Positions 7,709 through 15,302 of a stretch of 29,167 bases of DNA are shown piece after piece. Where the stretch lies: assembly GCA_048498995.1 (NCBI GenBank), contig JBEHWX010000078.1, positions 1 to 29,167 on the forward strand. Direction: 5' to 3'. Both the position numbers and the translations under genes were made by a program. Every line of letters begins with the position of its first letter. Position 1 is the stretch's first letter. The notes under the pieces were generated by a model. It was not told where the DNA came from and made no database searches. It saw nothing but the letters and a program-made list of their open reading frames with translations. This stretch comes from JBEHWX01 sp048498995 (GTDB taxonomy: Bacteria > Bacteroidota > Ignavibacteria > OLB7).

Positions 7709-7826
7709 TATTTTCCGCGACAAAGTCTAAACAAACACTACACGAAGAGTGTAGAGTTGTCTACGAATGTACATTGTTCAGATGTACGAACAAAGCGTAG
7801 ATCCACAGCGAAACCTTCTGCATTCT
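7709..7826. promoter_or_regulatory. Divergent operator/promoter region between Cro-like and CI-like genes
   Basis: This AT-richer intergenic region carries GACAAAGTCTA (7719-7729) and three dyads: CTACAC-N5-GTGTAG (7738-7754), GTAGA-N4-TCTAC (7751-7764) and GTACAT-N7-ATGTAC (7769-7787). The first two overlap. CTAC/GTAG half-sites recur roughly every 10-13 bp, consistent with several dimers bound along one face of the helix. On the minus strand TAGACTTTG resembles, with one extra base, the TAnnTTTG element of Bacteroidota promoters. The dyads and divergent genes are seen; the regulators binding here is inferred. Confidence 0.55.
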
Positions 7827-8225
7827 ATGAGCATCGGAGAGCGACTACGGACTTTCGCGGAGACGGGCTTCCGAACCATCACGGAATTCGCCTATGCGAT
7901 AGGCTCCAGTCCGCAGAATGTCTACAAGTACTTCAAGACCGACCGGGAGCCGAGCGCGGTGGTGATGAAGCGTCTGGTCGAGGCCGGCTGCAACCTGAAC
8001 TGGCTCGTCGCCGGCGATGGTGAGATGTTCGCCGACAACAGCGCCGGCGAGGCGCTGCGCGCCAAACTCGGCAACGTCGCGGACCCTCCGGGGCCCTACC
8101 GTCCGCCGGCCAACCGCGCCAAGTATGAGCAGGAAGTGGTCCTGAAGGTCGTGATGGAGAAGGGAAGCATCACCGAGGTGAAGATGATCAAGAAGAAGGA
8201 GGGACCCGATTCAGGCGCCGCCTGA
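7827..8225 (+). CDS. CI-like phage-type repressor (XRE/CI helix-turn-helix)
   Basis: Starting at the ATG at 7827 (MSIGERLRTF) the product is 132 residues. The frame is open for 20 more codons upstream, but those codons overlap the palindromes and add atypical sequence. Residues about 15-60 form a helix-turn-helix domain: ITEFAYAIGSSPQNVYKYFK followed by CNLNWLVAGDGEMF. That last phrase is typical of CI-type phage repressors. The C-terminal part is short and ends in a basic segment. There is no room for the S24/LexA-type self-cleavage domain of classical CI, so SOS-type induction is not expected. With the divergent Cro-like gene it may form a domesticated switch. Confidence 0.78.
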   Translation: MSIGERLRTFAETGFRTITEFAYAIGSSPQNVYKYFKTDREPSAVVMKRLVEAGCNLNWLVAGDGEMFADNSAGEALRAKLGNVADPPGPYRPPANRAKYEQEVVLKVVMEKGSITEVKMIKKKEGPDSGAA

Positions 8226-8634
8226 GCTGATCCCGGTCGGAGTGGCGATGTCCACCAACCATGCGCCTCCGATCCCGCACCTTCAATGGACATCCAGCAC
8301 ATGCGCTAGTTCTTCCACGTCGGTTCACGCTCCCTTCCAGCTTCGCCGTGTAGAGATCGGCCCAGCACGCGACATTCCCTCCGGATGCCTCGCGCTTCTC
8401 CGCGCGCCTTCGCCTGAGCTCGCGTTCACGTGAGCGCGCCTTCGCCTGAATTCGCGACGCCGGGCATGCTCCGACGCGTCCGGTACGTTCCGCGAGCGAG
8501 GTGTCGGAGTCGCCCCTCGACGCCCCTCGGAGCGCGAGGAACGATCGATGGCCATTGGTTTGCACGGGACGCAACAGCGGACGGGGTGGCGCGTATGGCC
8601 CACCGCCCGTTTCCGTTGATTGTCGTTCCGCGCC
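8226..8634. other. 409-bp intergenic stretch with a short direct repeat
   Basis: No supported gene is seen. The sequence GCGCGCCTTCGCCTGA is present at about 8402-8416 and again, with small changes at the edges, at about 8434-8449, a 32-bp period. The flanking GAGCTCGCG and GAATTCGCG are also related. The minus-strand frame across this stretch is Arg-rich and lacks any domain. Confidence 0.4.
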
Positions 8635-9108
8635 ATGGATGAATTTGTCGGTCCTCAACGTTCGATTCCTCCCAATGAATTCCTTCCTCGGATGGGGGCC
8701 GGCTGCCTCCTCGTCCTCGGGCTGATGATCACCGTCGGCGCGATCGCCGGCATCGCGCGCGCCGGAGGGCTCATCTCACCGATAGGCTCCCTCTTCATGA
8801 CCGTGATCGGGCTCGGCCTGGTCGGGGCCGGCATCTTCTCGATCCGTTACGTGAAAGCCTTCGAGCGCCGCGGTCGCCATCTCTTCGAGGAGAAGGCGGT
8901 GCTCGCGGTCGCGGCGCGCCACGGCGGCGTGGTCACGCTCCCGCAGATCACCCTGGACAGCGCCCTCTCGGTTGCCGAGGCGGAGGAGGTGCTTCGCCGT
9001 CTCTGTCGCGAGGGGATTGCCCGCATGGAGCTCGACGTCGAGGATGGGAGCATCCGCTACCACTTCCACGGCCTCGGCGGCAAGGGAACGCTCCCGGCCC
9101 TCGAGTGA
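8635..9108 (+). CDS. Two-helix membrane protein with winged-helix-like C-terminal domain
   Basis: Starting at the ATG at 8635 the product is 157 residues; an in-frame TTG lies five codons upstream. Two hydrophobic helices at about residues 25-45 and 53-73 (GAGCLLVLGLMITVGAIAG and SLFMTVIGLGLVGAGIFS) form a hairpin in the membrane. Residues about 90-148 read VLAVAARHGGVVTLPQITLDSALSVAEAEEVLRRLCREG, then IRYHFHGLG. That is the pattern of a small winged-helix domain, facing the cytoplasm by prediction. Such modules occur in uncharacterised membrane proteins; whether this one binds DNA or another protein is unknown. It lies 150 bp before the Nudix gene on the same strand. Confidence 0.7.
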   Translation: MDEFVGPQRSIPPNEFLPRMGAGCLLVLGLMITVGAIAGIARAGGLISPIGSLFMTVIGLGLVGAGIFSIRYVKAFERRGRHLFEEKAVLAVAARHGGVVTLPQITLDSALSVAEAEEVLRRLCREGIARMELDVEDGSIRYHFHGLGGKGTLPALE

Positions 9109-9258
9109 GCGGCGCGGGAGATGGCCCCTCGTTCCGATGGAATCGGTTCGCGCCGGAGCCTGCATTTCACGAGCCCGCCGAGAGAGAGAATGCGCCGGCC
9201 CGTCGGCATTCCGATTGCGCGACGATGGCGGGAGAGCCAATACCTGGAGTGCCGAACG

Positions 9259-9738
9259 ATGGCCGACTATATCTCGGAGATTCGAAGGAAGGTGGGGCAC
9301 GATCGGATCCTGGTGCCGGGGAGCTGCGCCGTGATCGTCGACGATCGGAAGGGGGTGCTGCTGATACGCCGCTCCGATACCGGCGAGTGGTCCACGCCCG
9401 GCGGCACCATGAGCTTCGACGAGACCGTGCTGGAGAGCCTCCGCCGCGAGGTGCGGGAGGAGACCGGACTCGAGATCGGCGAGCCGAGGCTGCTCGCGGT
9501 CTATGCCGGAAGCGAGTTCGACGATACCCTTCCGAACGGCGACCAGGTCGCCTCGGTCACGCTCGCGTTCCTGGTCGAGGACTATGGCGGCGAGCCGACG
9601 CCGAGCGAGGAGTCCCCGGAGGTCCGCTTTCACCGGCTGGAGGAGCTCCCGGAGGATCTGAACTTTCTCGGCGTCCGCCTGATCGAGGACTATCTGGCGT
9701 ATCGCGAGGGGAGAGCCGCCCTGCCGATCATCCGCTGA
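9259..9738 (+). CDS. Nudix hydrolase
   Basis: This 159-residue enzyme carries a complete Nudix box: G49-x5-E55-x7-R63-E-V-R-E67-E68-T-G-L (from GGTMSFDETVLESLRREV onward). The glutamates bind the catalytic Mg2+ used to split nucleoside diphosphate-X bonds. The N-terminus MADYISEIRRKVGHDRILVPG is typical of short stand-alone Nudix proteins of unknown substrate. The ATG at 9259 is chosen because GGAG lies nine bases upstream. The longer frame starting at 9121 adds 46 Arg-rich residues with no homology and no ribosome-binding site. A strong hairpin terminator follows 35 bp after the stop. Confidence 0.9.
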   Translation: MADYISEIRRKVGHDRILVPGSCAVIVDDRKGVLLIRRSDTGEWSTPGGTMSFDETVLESLRREVREETGLEIGEPRLLAVYAGSEFDDTLPNGDQVASVTLAFLVEDYGGEPTPSEESPEVRFHRLEELPEDLNFLGVRLIEDYLAYREGRAALPIIR

Positions 9739-9772
9739 TCCGTGCCGCATCGCTCATGCGTGCGTCGAAAAC

Positions 9773-9808
9773 GAAACGGGATCTCCTCGTCGAAGGAGAT
9801 CCCGTTTC
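9773..9808. terminator. Bidirectional intrinsic terminator
   Basis: A perfect 15-bp stem pairs 9773-9787 with 9794-9808 around the loop CGTCGA. The stem core is AACGGGATCTCCT. Runs of A on the left and T on the right let it act on both strands. It sits between the convergent Nudix gene (ending 9738) and the thioredoxin-like gene (ending 9872). Confidence 0.88.
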
Positions 9809-9871
9809 ACGTTCAATGCTGCGGGCGTCGTCGGCCCTGCTCCCCGCCGATCGGGGAGCGGGTGGAGATGG

Positions 9872-11515
9872 TCACTGGGCGGTGCCGAGGACCGAGGCGA
9901 GTGTCTTCTCGAGGTTCTCGCCGCGGAGCATCTCGTTGGTTGCCAGGATCCGTCCGCTGCCGTCGACGAGGATCGGGCGGGGGATCGAGAAGACCTCGAA
10001 CGTTCTGGCCAGATCGCTCTTGAAGCCGTTCTCGACGAAGGCGTGCTTCCACGGCATGTTCCACTTCACCGAGCGGAACTTCGCGATGTCGGCCGGCTTG
10101 GCGTCGAACGAGAGGCTGATGATCTCGAAGTTCCGGTCATGATACTTCTCGTAGGCCTGATGCAGCGCGGCCATCTCCTGCACGCAGGGGCGGCACCAGG
10201 TGGCCCAGAAGTCGATCAGGTAGACCTTCCCCTTGAACGTCGCGTTGGTATAGGTGGCGCCGGGCTCGTCGAGCGAGGCCACCGAGAAGGCCGGGAGATT
10301 CTTCCCGTCGCGGATCGCCGCGTTCGGGTCCATCCGCTCCTGGGCAATCTTCGCGTACTGGCTCTTCGGAAACTCGGTCGTGAGCTTCTTGTAGAGAAGA
10401 TTGGCGTCGGCCTCGCGCTTGTCGGTGAAGGCGTTCTGCAGCTCGCCGAAGAGCACCTCGGACTTGACCGCCACGCTCCGGTTGCCGTCGATCACGCGAC
10501 GGATGTAGGGAGGGATGGCGTCGGTGGACTGCTCGGCCGGAGGGAGATAGGAGATCGCTCGCCGGATCGCGCCGGGGCGAAGCGCCCAGAGCTCGGAGGC
10601 CGGCGGCACCTCCTTCAACGCGCTCCGCGCCACCGTGCTGTCCAGATCGCCGGCCAGCGAGAGGTAGCCGATCAGCAGCGCCTGCCGGAGGATCGGGTTC
10701 CGCTCGCTCTTGAGCTGCTCCTCGATGCCGGCGCGCGCGTCGCTCTGCGCGAAGGTGAAGTTCTCCCCGGTTCCTCCCGCGTCGTAATGCGCGCGGAGGG
10801 CCGCGTACATCTCATCCTGACGCGTGAGCATCGAGGTCATGATCGTCGAGAGCTGAGCGGTGGTCGAGCGGGGATCGGCGAAGGCGACGCTCGGTTCGGC
10901 CGTCGAACGGGGGAGCTTCCTCGGATCGAACACGATCCTGACCTTTCCCCCCTTCGGCGTGACGATCGAGCGGTAGTCTCCACCGCCGTCGTAGACGAAG
11001 TCCTCCGACTCGGTGCCGTTCACGCTCCGGTCTCCGATCACGCCGAGAAGCTGATACGGGAAGCTCGGGGCGTTGGTCGGGATCTCGGCGACGTAGACGC
11101 CTGATTGATCCTTCGACATCGCCACGCCGGTGCCGAACGCGTAGTTGTTGAATTCCCCGATCACCCTGACGTTCTCGAACGACGGGTTCGGCTGGTTGGC
11201 CTTCAGACGGACGTCGAGCTTCACCGGCTCCGGTCGCTCGATCAGCACCGGCACCTCGTGCAGCTGGTGGTCGACGCCACTCATCTGCAGAAAGAAGAGC
11301 CCGGTGCGCTCCGTCGACAGGCGGAAGGTGCCGTCCTTGCCCGCCTCGACCGACGCGATCGGCGCGCCATGCGAGGTTTCGGCCAGGTGGACGTGCGCCT
11401 TGCGCAGCGGCTTGCCGTCGGCGCCGACAAGGCGCCCGGCGATGACCGTCGGGTCCTTCGCCGCGGCCACTCCGCACGCCATCAGCAGGGCGAGGGATGC
11501 TATTCGTGTGCGCAT
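9872..11515 (-). CDS. Secreted TlpA/ResA-like thioredoxin protein with N-terminal beta domains
   Basis: The product has 547 residues. A signal peptide (MRTRIASLALLMACGVAAA) precedes a carboxypeptidase-regulatory-like beta domain (about 22-110, VIAGRLVGADGKPLRKAHVHL). An immunoglobulin/CBM48-like stretch follows (about 115-165, VRVIGEFNNYAFGTG), then a helical middle region. The C-terminal thioredoxin domain (about 395-547) has the redox motif WC441-R-P-C444 and a cis-proline loop SIPRP. TlpA/ResA proteins reduce or isomerise disulfides in the periplasm. It lies 169 bp after the lipoprotein gene of the TonB locus on the same strand and may serve envelope or metal-protein maturation. No ribosome-binding site is obvious before the ATG. 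Confidence 0.85.
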   Translation of the reverse strand: MRTRIASLALLMACGVAAAKDPTVIAGRLVGADGKPLRKAHVHLAETSHGAPIASVEAGKDGTFRLSTERTGLFFLQMSGVDHQLHEVPVLIERPEPVKLDVRLKANQPNPSFENVRVIGEFNNYAFGTGVAMSKDQSGVYVAEIPTNAPSFPYQLLGVIGDRSVNGTESEDFVYDGGGDYRSIVTPKGGKVRIVFDPRKLPRSTAEPSVAFADPRSTTAQLSTIMTSMLTRQDEMYAALRAHYDAGGTGENFTFAQSDARAGIEEQLKSERNPILRQALLIGYLSLAGDLDSTVARSALKEVPPASELWALRPGAIRRAISYLPPAEQSTDAIPPYIRRVIDGNRSVAVKSEVLFGELQNAFTDKREADANLLYKKLTTEFPKSQYAKIAQERMDPNAAIRDGKNLPAFSVASLDEPGATYTNATFKGKVYLIDFWATWCRPCVQEMAALHQAYEKYHDRNFEIISLSFDAKPADIAKFRSVKWNMPWKHAFVENGFKSDLARTFEVFSIPRPILVDGSGRILATNEMLRGENLEKTLASVLGTAQ

Positions 11516-11545
11516 GGATGTATCTATGATTATGAATGCGGTTGC

Positions 11546-11572
11546 GCGCCGGCCCCGTTGACGGGCCGGCGC
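11546..11572 (-). terminator. GC-rich hairpin between lipoprotein and thioredoxin-like genes
   Basis: GCGCCGGCCC (11546-11555) pairs perfectly with GGGCCGGCGC (11563-11572) around a 7-base loop. There is no real T-tract on the minus strand. It lies 31 bp before the thioredoxin-like start, so it may end the upstream transcript partly or act in the leader. Confidence 0.4.
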
Positions 11573-11684
11573 CTTCCTCGGTCATCAAGACCAGCAGGAC
11601 GGGGGAAGCTACTCGAAGTTTCGGACACATCGAAACGCATCCGCCGCGCCGTCTCCGTTCATCTCCGTCTCTCCGCCGCCGGCC

Positions 11685-12296
11685 TCACCTGATCGTCACC
11701 GGGAAATCGACATCGATATCCGACTCCGGGCTCCGCTTCACGCCATCCTTCGGCGCGTCGTCGAAGTGGCTCAGCACCACGTTGAGCCGGCCGTCGAGCG
11801 CCTCGCCGGCCCCCACGCTCGCGGTGAACGTGAGCCCGATCGGAAGCCCCTTGGTGTCCTTGTCGGTCGTGACGATCGTCAGTCGGCCGGCCGCCGCCGT
11901 GTCGGGTGTGTAGAAGAACTGATGCTGATTCCCCTCGTCGCGGATGTAGGGGGTGACCTCGATCCCCTTCAGGTCGTTGAAGAGGGCGAGCGAGCCGGCA
12001 TATGAGGCGCCGGCCGCCAGCCGGAGCGTGTCGATCCTGCTCGGCGGCTGGCTGCCGACGCCGTCCGGATCGGCCCAGGTGGCGCGCACGGTATCCCCCG
12101 GCGTCGCCGTGTTGATCAGCGTCAGCACCATCCGCGTCGGCTCCGGATGCTCCGGGGCGGTCGGGGGAACGGCGGGGCTATCCTCGGAGCAGCCTCCGAG
12201 CGGAAGCGTGGCGGCAAGCGTAACGGCAAGCGCCGCCGGAGCGAGCGCCCGCGCGGTTCCACCGGCGAGCGCCCGAAACATCGGTCGAGAGTTCAT
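11685..12296 (-). CDS. Lipoprotein linked to TonB receptors
   Basis: From the ATG at 12296 the product has 203 residues; the frame is open 14 codons further, but this start gives a proper lipoprotein signal ending LPLGGC-SEDS (Cys36). The mature part is beta-rich: MVLTLINTATPGDTVRATWADPDG, then GNQHQFFYTP, IGLTFTASVG and a final SDIDVDFPVTI. I recall this pattern from Bacteroidota lipoproteins encoded beside TonB-dependent receptors, often labelled 'type 1 periplasmic binding fold', with no proven ligand. It starts 31 bp after the receptor gene, so the two are almost certainly co-transcribed. It probably sits in the outer membrane and helps the receptor capture or hand on its ligand; this role is inferred. 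Confidence 0.75.
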   Translation of the reverse strand: MNSRPMFRALAGGTARALAPAALAVTLAATLPLGGCSEDSPAVPPTAPEHPEPTRMVLTLINTATPGDTVRATWADPDGVGSQPPSRIDTLRLAAGASYAGSLALFNDLKGIEVTPYIRDEGNQHQFFYTPDTAAAGRLTIVTTDKDTKGLPIGLTFTASVGAGEALDGRLNVVLSHFDDAPKDGVKRSPESDIDVDFPVTIR

Positions 12297-12369
12297 TGTC
12301 GATTCCCGTTGTCCGGACCGAGGTCCGGGAGTGATCATGATTCGTGATAGGACATCGCGCGCGCGGAGC

Positions 12370-14757
12370 TCACGGGCGGAACGCTCCGATCGGCATCGAG
12401 AGCCGGAGGATGATGTTCCGTCCGGGGTCGTCGCTGAAGTAGCGGAACCGGCTCAGATAGTCGCGGTACGATGTGTTCAACAGGTTCTGCACGCTCAGCC
12501 CGAGCGTGATCGGCTGATCGAGGATCGTCAGGCGCGCGCCGGCACCGACGTCATACAGGGAGTAGCCGGGTGGGGGCGGGGCGTAGTCGACGCCGGCCGG
12601 ATAGCGGTCCTGACGGCGCACGAACTGGCCGGCCAGCTCCAGATACGGCTCGGCGAGCCAGTCGCCGACGCCGGGAAGATCGAGGTGCCCGGTCAGGCGA
12701 AGCCGATCGCCCGGCATCGAGATCAGCGGCTCGCCGGTCGTCCGGTTGTCGCCGCGCACCAGCGAGAGGGTGGCTCCGAGCGAGAGCGGGTCGAGGATCC
12801 GGTATTCGAAGGAGGCGTCGATGCCGCGGAGCAGGGCGTCGGCCTGCTTGTAGCGGAACGTCGGGTAGGTGCCGCGGATCGTCACCGTCGGCGTGGGATC
12901 GGGGAGGAGATAGATATAGTCGTCGATCCGGGTGTTGTAGACGCTCAGCTCGCCGTGGCTCCGCTCCCCCTGATGCTTCAGCGTCAGGTCCACGTTGTAG
13001 CTCCGCTCCACGCCGAGGCTCGGGTCGCCGATCTCGTACTGCGCGGTGCCGTGATGCACGTCGTCGCTGTAGAGCTCGTTGACGCCCGGCGGACGCCACG
13101 CGGTGCCGAGGTTGGCGCCGAGCGACCACTCCGGCGCGAAGTGCCAGATGGCGCCGGCGGCGCCGGAGAGGCTCCCGAAGTCGAGCTCACGGTCGTCGAT
13201 CCGCTTGGATGGGAGCTCGTAGACATGCATCCACTGCGCGTCGTAGCGGGCGCCGGCGTTGAAGAGCCAGCTTCCCTTGTCGAGGTTCTCGATCAGGTAG
13301 ACGCCTCCGCGATAGGAGCGGTACTGCGGGATCAGGAACACCTGCCCGCCGATCACGTTCCCCTGCCGGATCCCCTCCAGGCCGACCGTGCCGTAGAGAT
13401 CGCCGATCGGATCGTGATGGAACTTGGCGTCGAGCGAATAGGTGGTCAGCGTCATCTCCAGCGCCGGGCGTAACGCCGCCTGCGCGCCGGTGGTGTCGCC
13501 GAGATAGCGCGCGTTGTGCGCGTCGAACTCCTTGCGGACGTTCTGCTGGTAGCCGTACTGCAGCTCCATGCGTCCGGCGTTGGCGAAGGTATGCGCGGCG
13601 TGGAGCGAGAGAAGGTTGTGGGAGATATCCTGATAGGGGGCCTTGATCTCGTAGCCGAACTGATAGTCGGTCTGCGGCCGGCCGAGCTCGATGGCGCGCA
13701 GCAGGTCGTTGGCGCTCGAGATATGGGAGCCGCGGAAGATGCCGAGCTTCGTGCCGAAGTGGCTGGCCAGCAGCTCGACGCTCGTGGCGGCATCGCCGAA
13801 GCCGAGCGTCGCCGAGCCGTTGAGCTCCCGGAAGCCGCTGTTGCCGATCACGTATCCCGGCGCGCGCGAGTCGCCGGCCTGGCGCGCGCTCCCCTGGAGC
13901 CGGAGGCCGAAGCCGGGGAGGAGAGAGCTGCTCCCCTCGAGCATCAGCGAGCCGGAGCCCTGCATGCTGTTGGAGAAGCCGTTGAGCGCCAGCTCGCCGT
14001 CGAGCCCGGGTGCTTTCGGGAGCGGGCGCGACTCGACGCGAATCACGCCGCCGATCGCCCCGGCGCCATACTCGACGCCGGCCGCCCCGCGCACGACCTC
14101 GATCGCCGACGGCGCGAACGGGTCGATCTCCGGCGCGTGCTCGGCGCCCCACTGCTGTCCTTCCTGCGCCACGCCGGCGTTGACCACGACCACCCGCTGG
14201 CTGTGAAGGCCACGGATCACCGGCTTGGCGATCGACGGGCCGGTCTGCAGCAGCGTGACCCCGGCGATATCCTTCAGCGACTCGCCGAGCGTCTGCCCGC
14301 GATTCTTCTCGAGCCGCGCCGGATCGACCACGGCCACCGATTGCGATGAGCCGGTGAGCCCTCCGGCGCCGGCCTTGTCGGTCACCACCACCTGGCCGAG
14401 GGTCACGCTCGTCGGCGCCAACGCTATCAGAAGATCGACGTCGCGCGAGAGGACCAGGCTGATCTTCCGCTCCTGGTAGCCGATGGAGCGGACCACGATC
14501 GTATAGGTCCCTATCGGGAGATCGGCGACGGCGAACGTGCCGTCGTGGCGGGTGATCGCCCCCCGCTTCAACTCGGTGACCGAGACGCTGGCGCCGATGA
14601 TCGGCTCGTGGCTGAGGCTGTCGATGACGCGACCGCCGAAGCGGACCCCCGGCGCCGTTTCCGCGCCCCTGGGCTCTCCGGCCCGGGCGCTCTGAACCAT
14701 CGCGGCGGCGAGCATCGCAAGGATGCCCGCGCGCGGCGGAACGCGAAGTGAATGCAT
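12370..14757 (-). CDS. TonB-dependent outer-membrane receptor, ZnuD-like
   Basis: The product has 795 residues. A signal peptide (about 1-26) is followed by a carboxypeptidase-like beta domain (about 34-115, RVIDSLSHEPIIGASVSV). A plug domain (about 125-245) has DIAGVTLLQTGPSIAKPVIR and QEGQQWGAEHAPEIDPF, then a large beta barrel. The plug motif, with its conserved EHAPEIDPF, is typical of the ZnuD-like receptor group; Neisseria ZnuD takes up zinc. The barrel contains NLGTAWRPPGVNELY, a common TonB-receptor phrase. Energy would come from TonB-ExbBD, not visible here. It lies between a small Cys/His membrane protein and a lipoprotein, both on the same strand. Metal, probably zinc, is the best guess for the ligand. 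Confidence 0.88.
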   Translation of the reverse strand: MHSLRVPPRAGILAMLAAAMVQSARAGEPRGAETAPGVRFGGRVIDSLSHEPIIGASVSVTELKRGAITRHDGTFAVADLPIGTYTIVVRSIGYQERKISLVLSRDVDLLIALAPTSVTLGQVVVTDKAGAGGLTGSSQSVAVVDPARLEKNRGQTLGESLKDIAGVTLLQTGPSIAKPVIRGLHSQRVVVVNAGVAQEGQQWGAEHAPEIDPFAPSAIEVVRGAAGVEYGAGAIGGVIRVESRPLPKAPGLDGELALNGFSNSMQGSGSLMLEGSSSLLPGFGLRLQGSARQAGDSRAPGYVIGNSGFRELNGSATLGFGDAATSVELLASHFGTKLGIFRGSHISSANDLLRAIELGRPQTDYQFGYEIKAPYQDISHNLLSLHAAHTFANAGRMELQYGYQQNVRKEFDAHNARYLGDTTGAQAALRPALEMTLTTYSLDAKFHHDPIGDLYGTVGLEGIRQGNVIGGQVFLIPQYRSYRGGVYLIENLDKGSWLFNAGARYDAQWMHVYELPSKRIDDRELDFGSLSGAAGAIWHFAPEWSLGANLGTAWRPPGVNELYSDDVHHGTAQYEIGDPSLGVERSYNVDLTLKHQGERSHGELSVYNTRIDDYIYLLPDPTPTVTIRGTYPTFRYKQADALLRGIDASFEYRILDPLSLGATLSLVRGDNRTTGEPLISMPGDRLRLTGHLDLPGVGDWLAEPYLELAGQFVRRQDRYPAGVDYAPPPPGYSLYDVGAGARLTILDQPITLGLSVQNLLNTSYRDYLSRFRYFSDDPGRNIILRLSMPIGAFRP

Positions 14758-14807
14758 GCGAATCCGAGCTACTGGCTGATGAACATGAACGACCGGAACG
14801 GCGCCGC

Positions 14808-14826
14808 GCGCGAGGAATGCTCGCGC
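14808..14826 (-). other. Small stem-loop in the receptor leader
   Basis: GCGCGAG (14808-14814) pairs with CTCGCGC (14820-14826) around GAATG. It lies 50 bp before the receptor start, between it and the small membrane protein. It could stabilise or attenuate the transcript; there is no T-tract. Confidence 0.25.
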
Positions 14827-14882
14827 CGGTCGATGACGTCACGCCTGGACGTCGCGAAGCCGGGAGAATGCCGGAGGTATGA

Positions 14883-15302
14883 TCAGGCCAGCGCCGGTGG
14901 GGCGCGGAGGGAAATGACCGCGAGGGTCGGAGGGAGGATGCGACGCCGTCTGACGAATCGGGTCGCGGGGCGGTGATGACGGAGAACGCCGATGATGGCC
15001 AGGACCGTCACCAGCAGCAGCACGGTGGGGCCGTGCACGCAGAAGAAGCAGTGGGATTCCTTCGAGTCCGACGGCAGCCCGCGCTCGGCACGCTTGCCCG
15101 CGATCTCGTTCGCGGAGGTCTTCGTCGAAGCCTTGCCCGTAGCCTTGCCAGTAGCGGCGGAGGAAGCGTGGGCGCTCGCGGCGGCCTGCTCGGCAAGGTG
15201 GAACAGGCCGTGCGTGGCCGAGGCAACCGACATGACCAGATAGGCGACGGTCAGAACCGTCGCCAGGATCGTGCGCCATATCGAATCGCCGCGAAGCATC
15301 AC
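14883..15302 (-). CDS. Small membrane protein with Cys/His motif, DUF2946-like
   Basis: This 139-residue protein has two hydrophobic helices (about 12-30 and 92-108). They are separated by an Ala/Lys/Thr/Ser-rich segment that ends in H84-C85-F-F-C88-V-H90. A short HCxxC motif next to a membrane helix is typical of DUF2946-like proteins found beside metal-related TonB receptors. The motif suggests metal binding on the outer face; this is inference. The GTG at 15302 is favoured over the adjacent ATG because GGAGG lies nine bases upstream. It is the first gene of the putative metal-acquisition operon, with a Fur/Zur-like dyad 41 bp upstream. Confidence 0.7.
   Translation of the reverse strand: MMLRGDSIWRTILATVLTVAYLVMSVASATHGLFHLAEQAAASAHASSAATGKATGKASTKTSANEIAGKRAERGLPSDSKESHCFFCVHGPTVLLLVTVLAIIGVLRHHRPATRFVRRRRILPPTLAVISLRAPPALA

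Noticed and set aside
11953..13473. 506-codon open frame on the plus strand
   Set aside because: Antisense to the lipoprotein and TonB receptor genes; no recognisable features.
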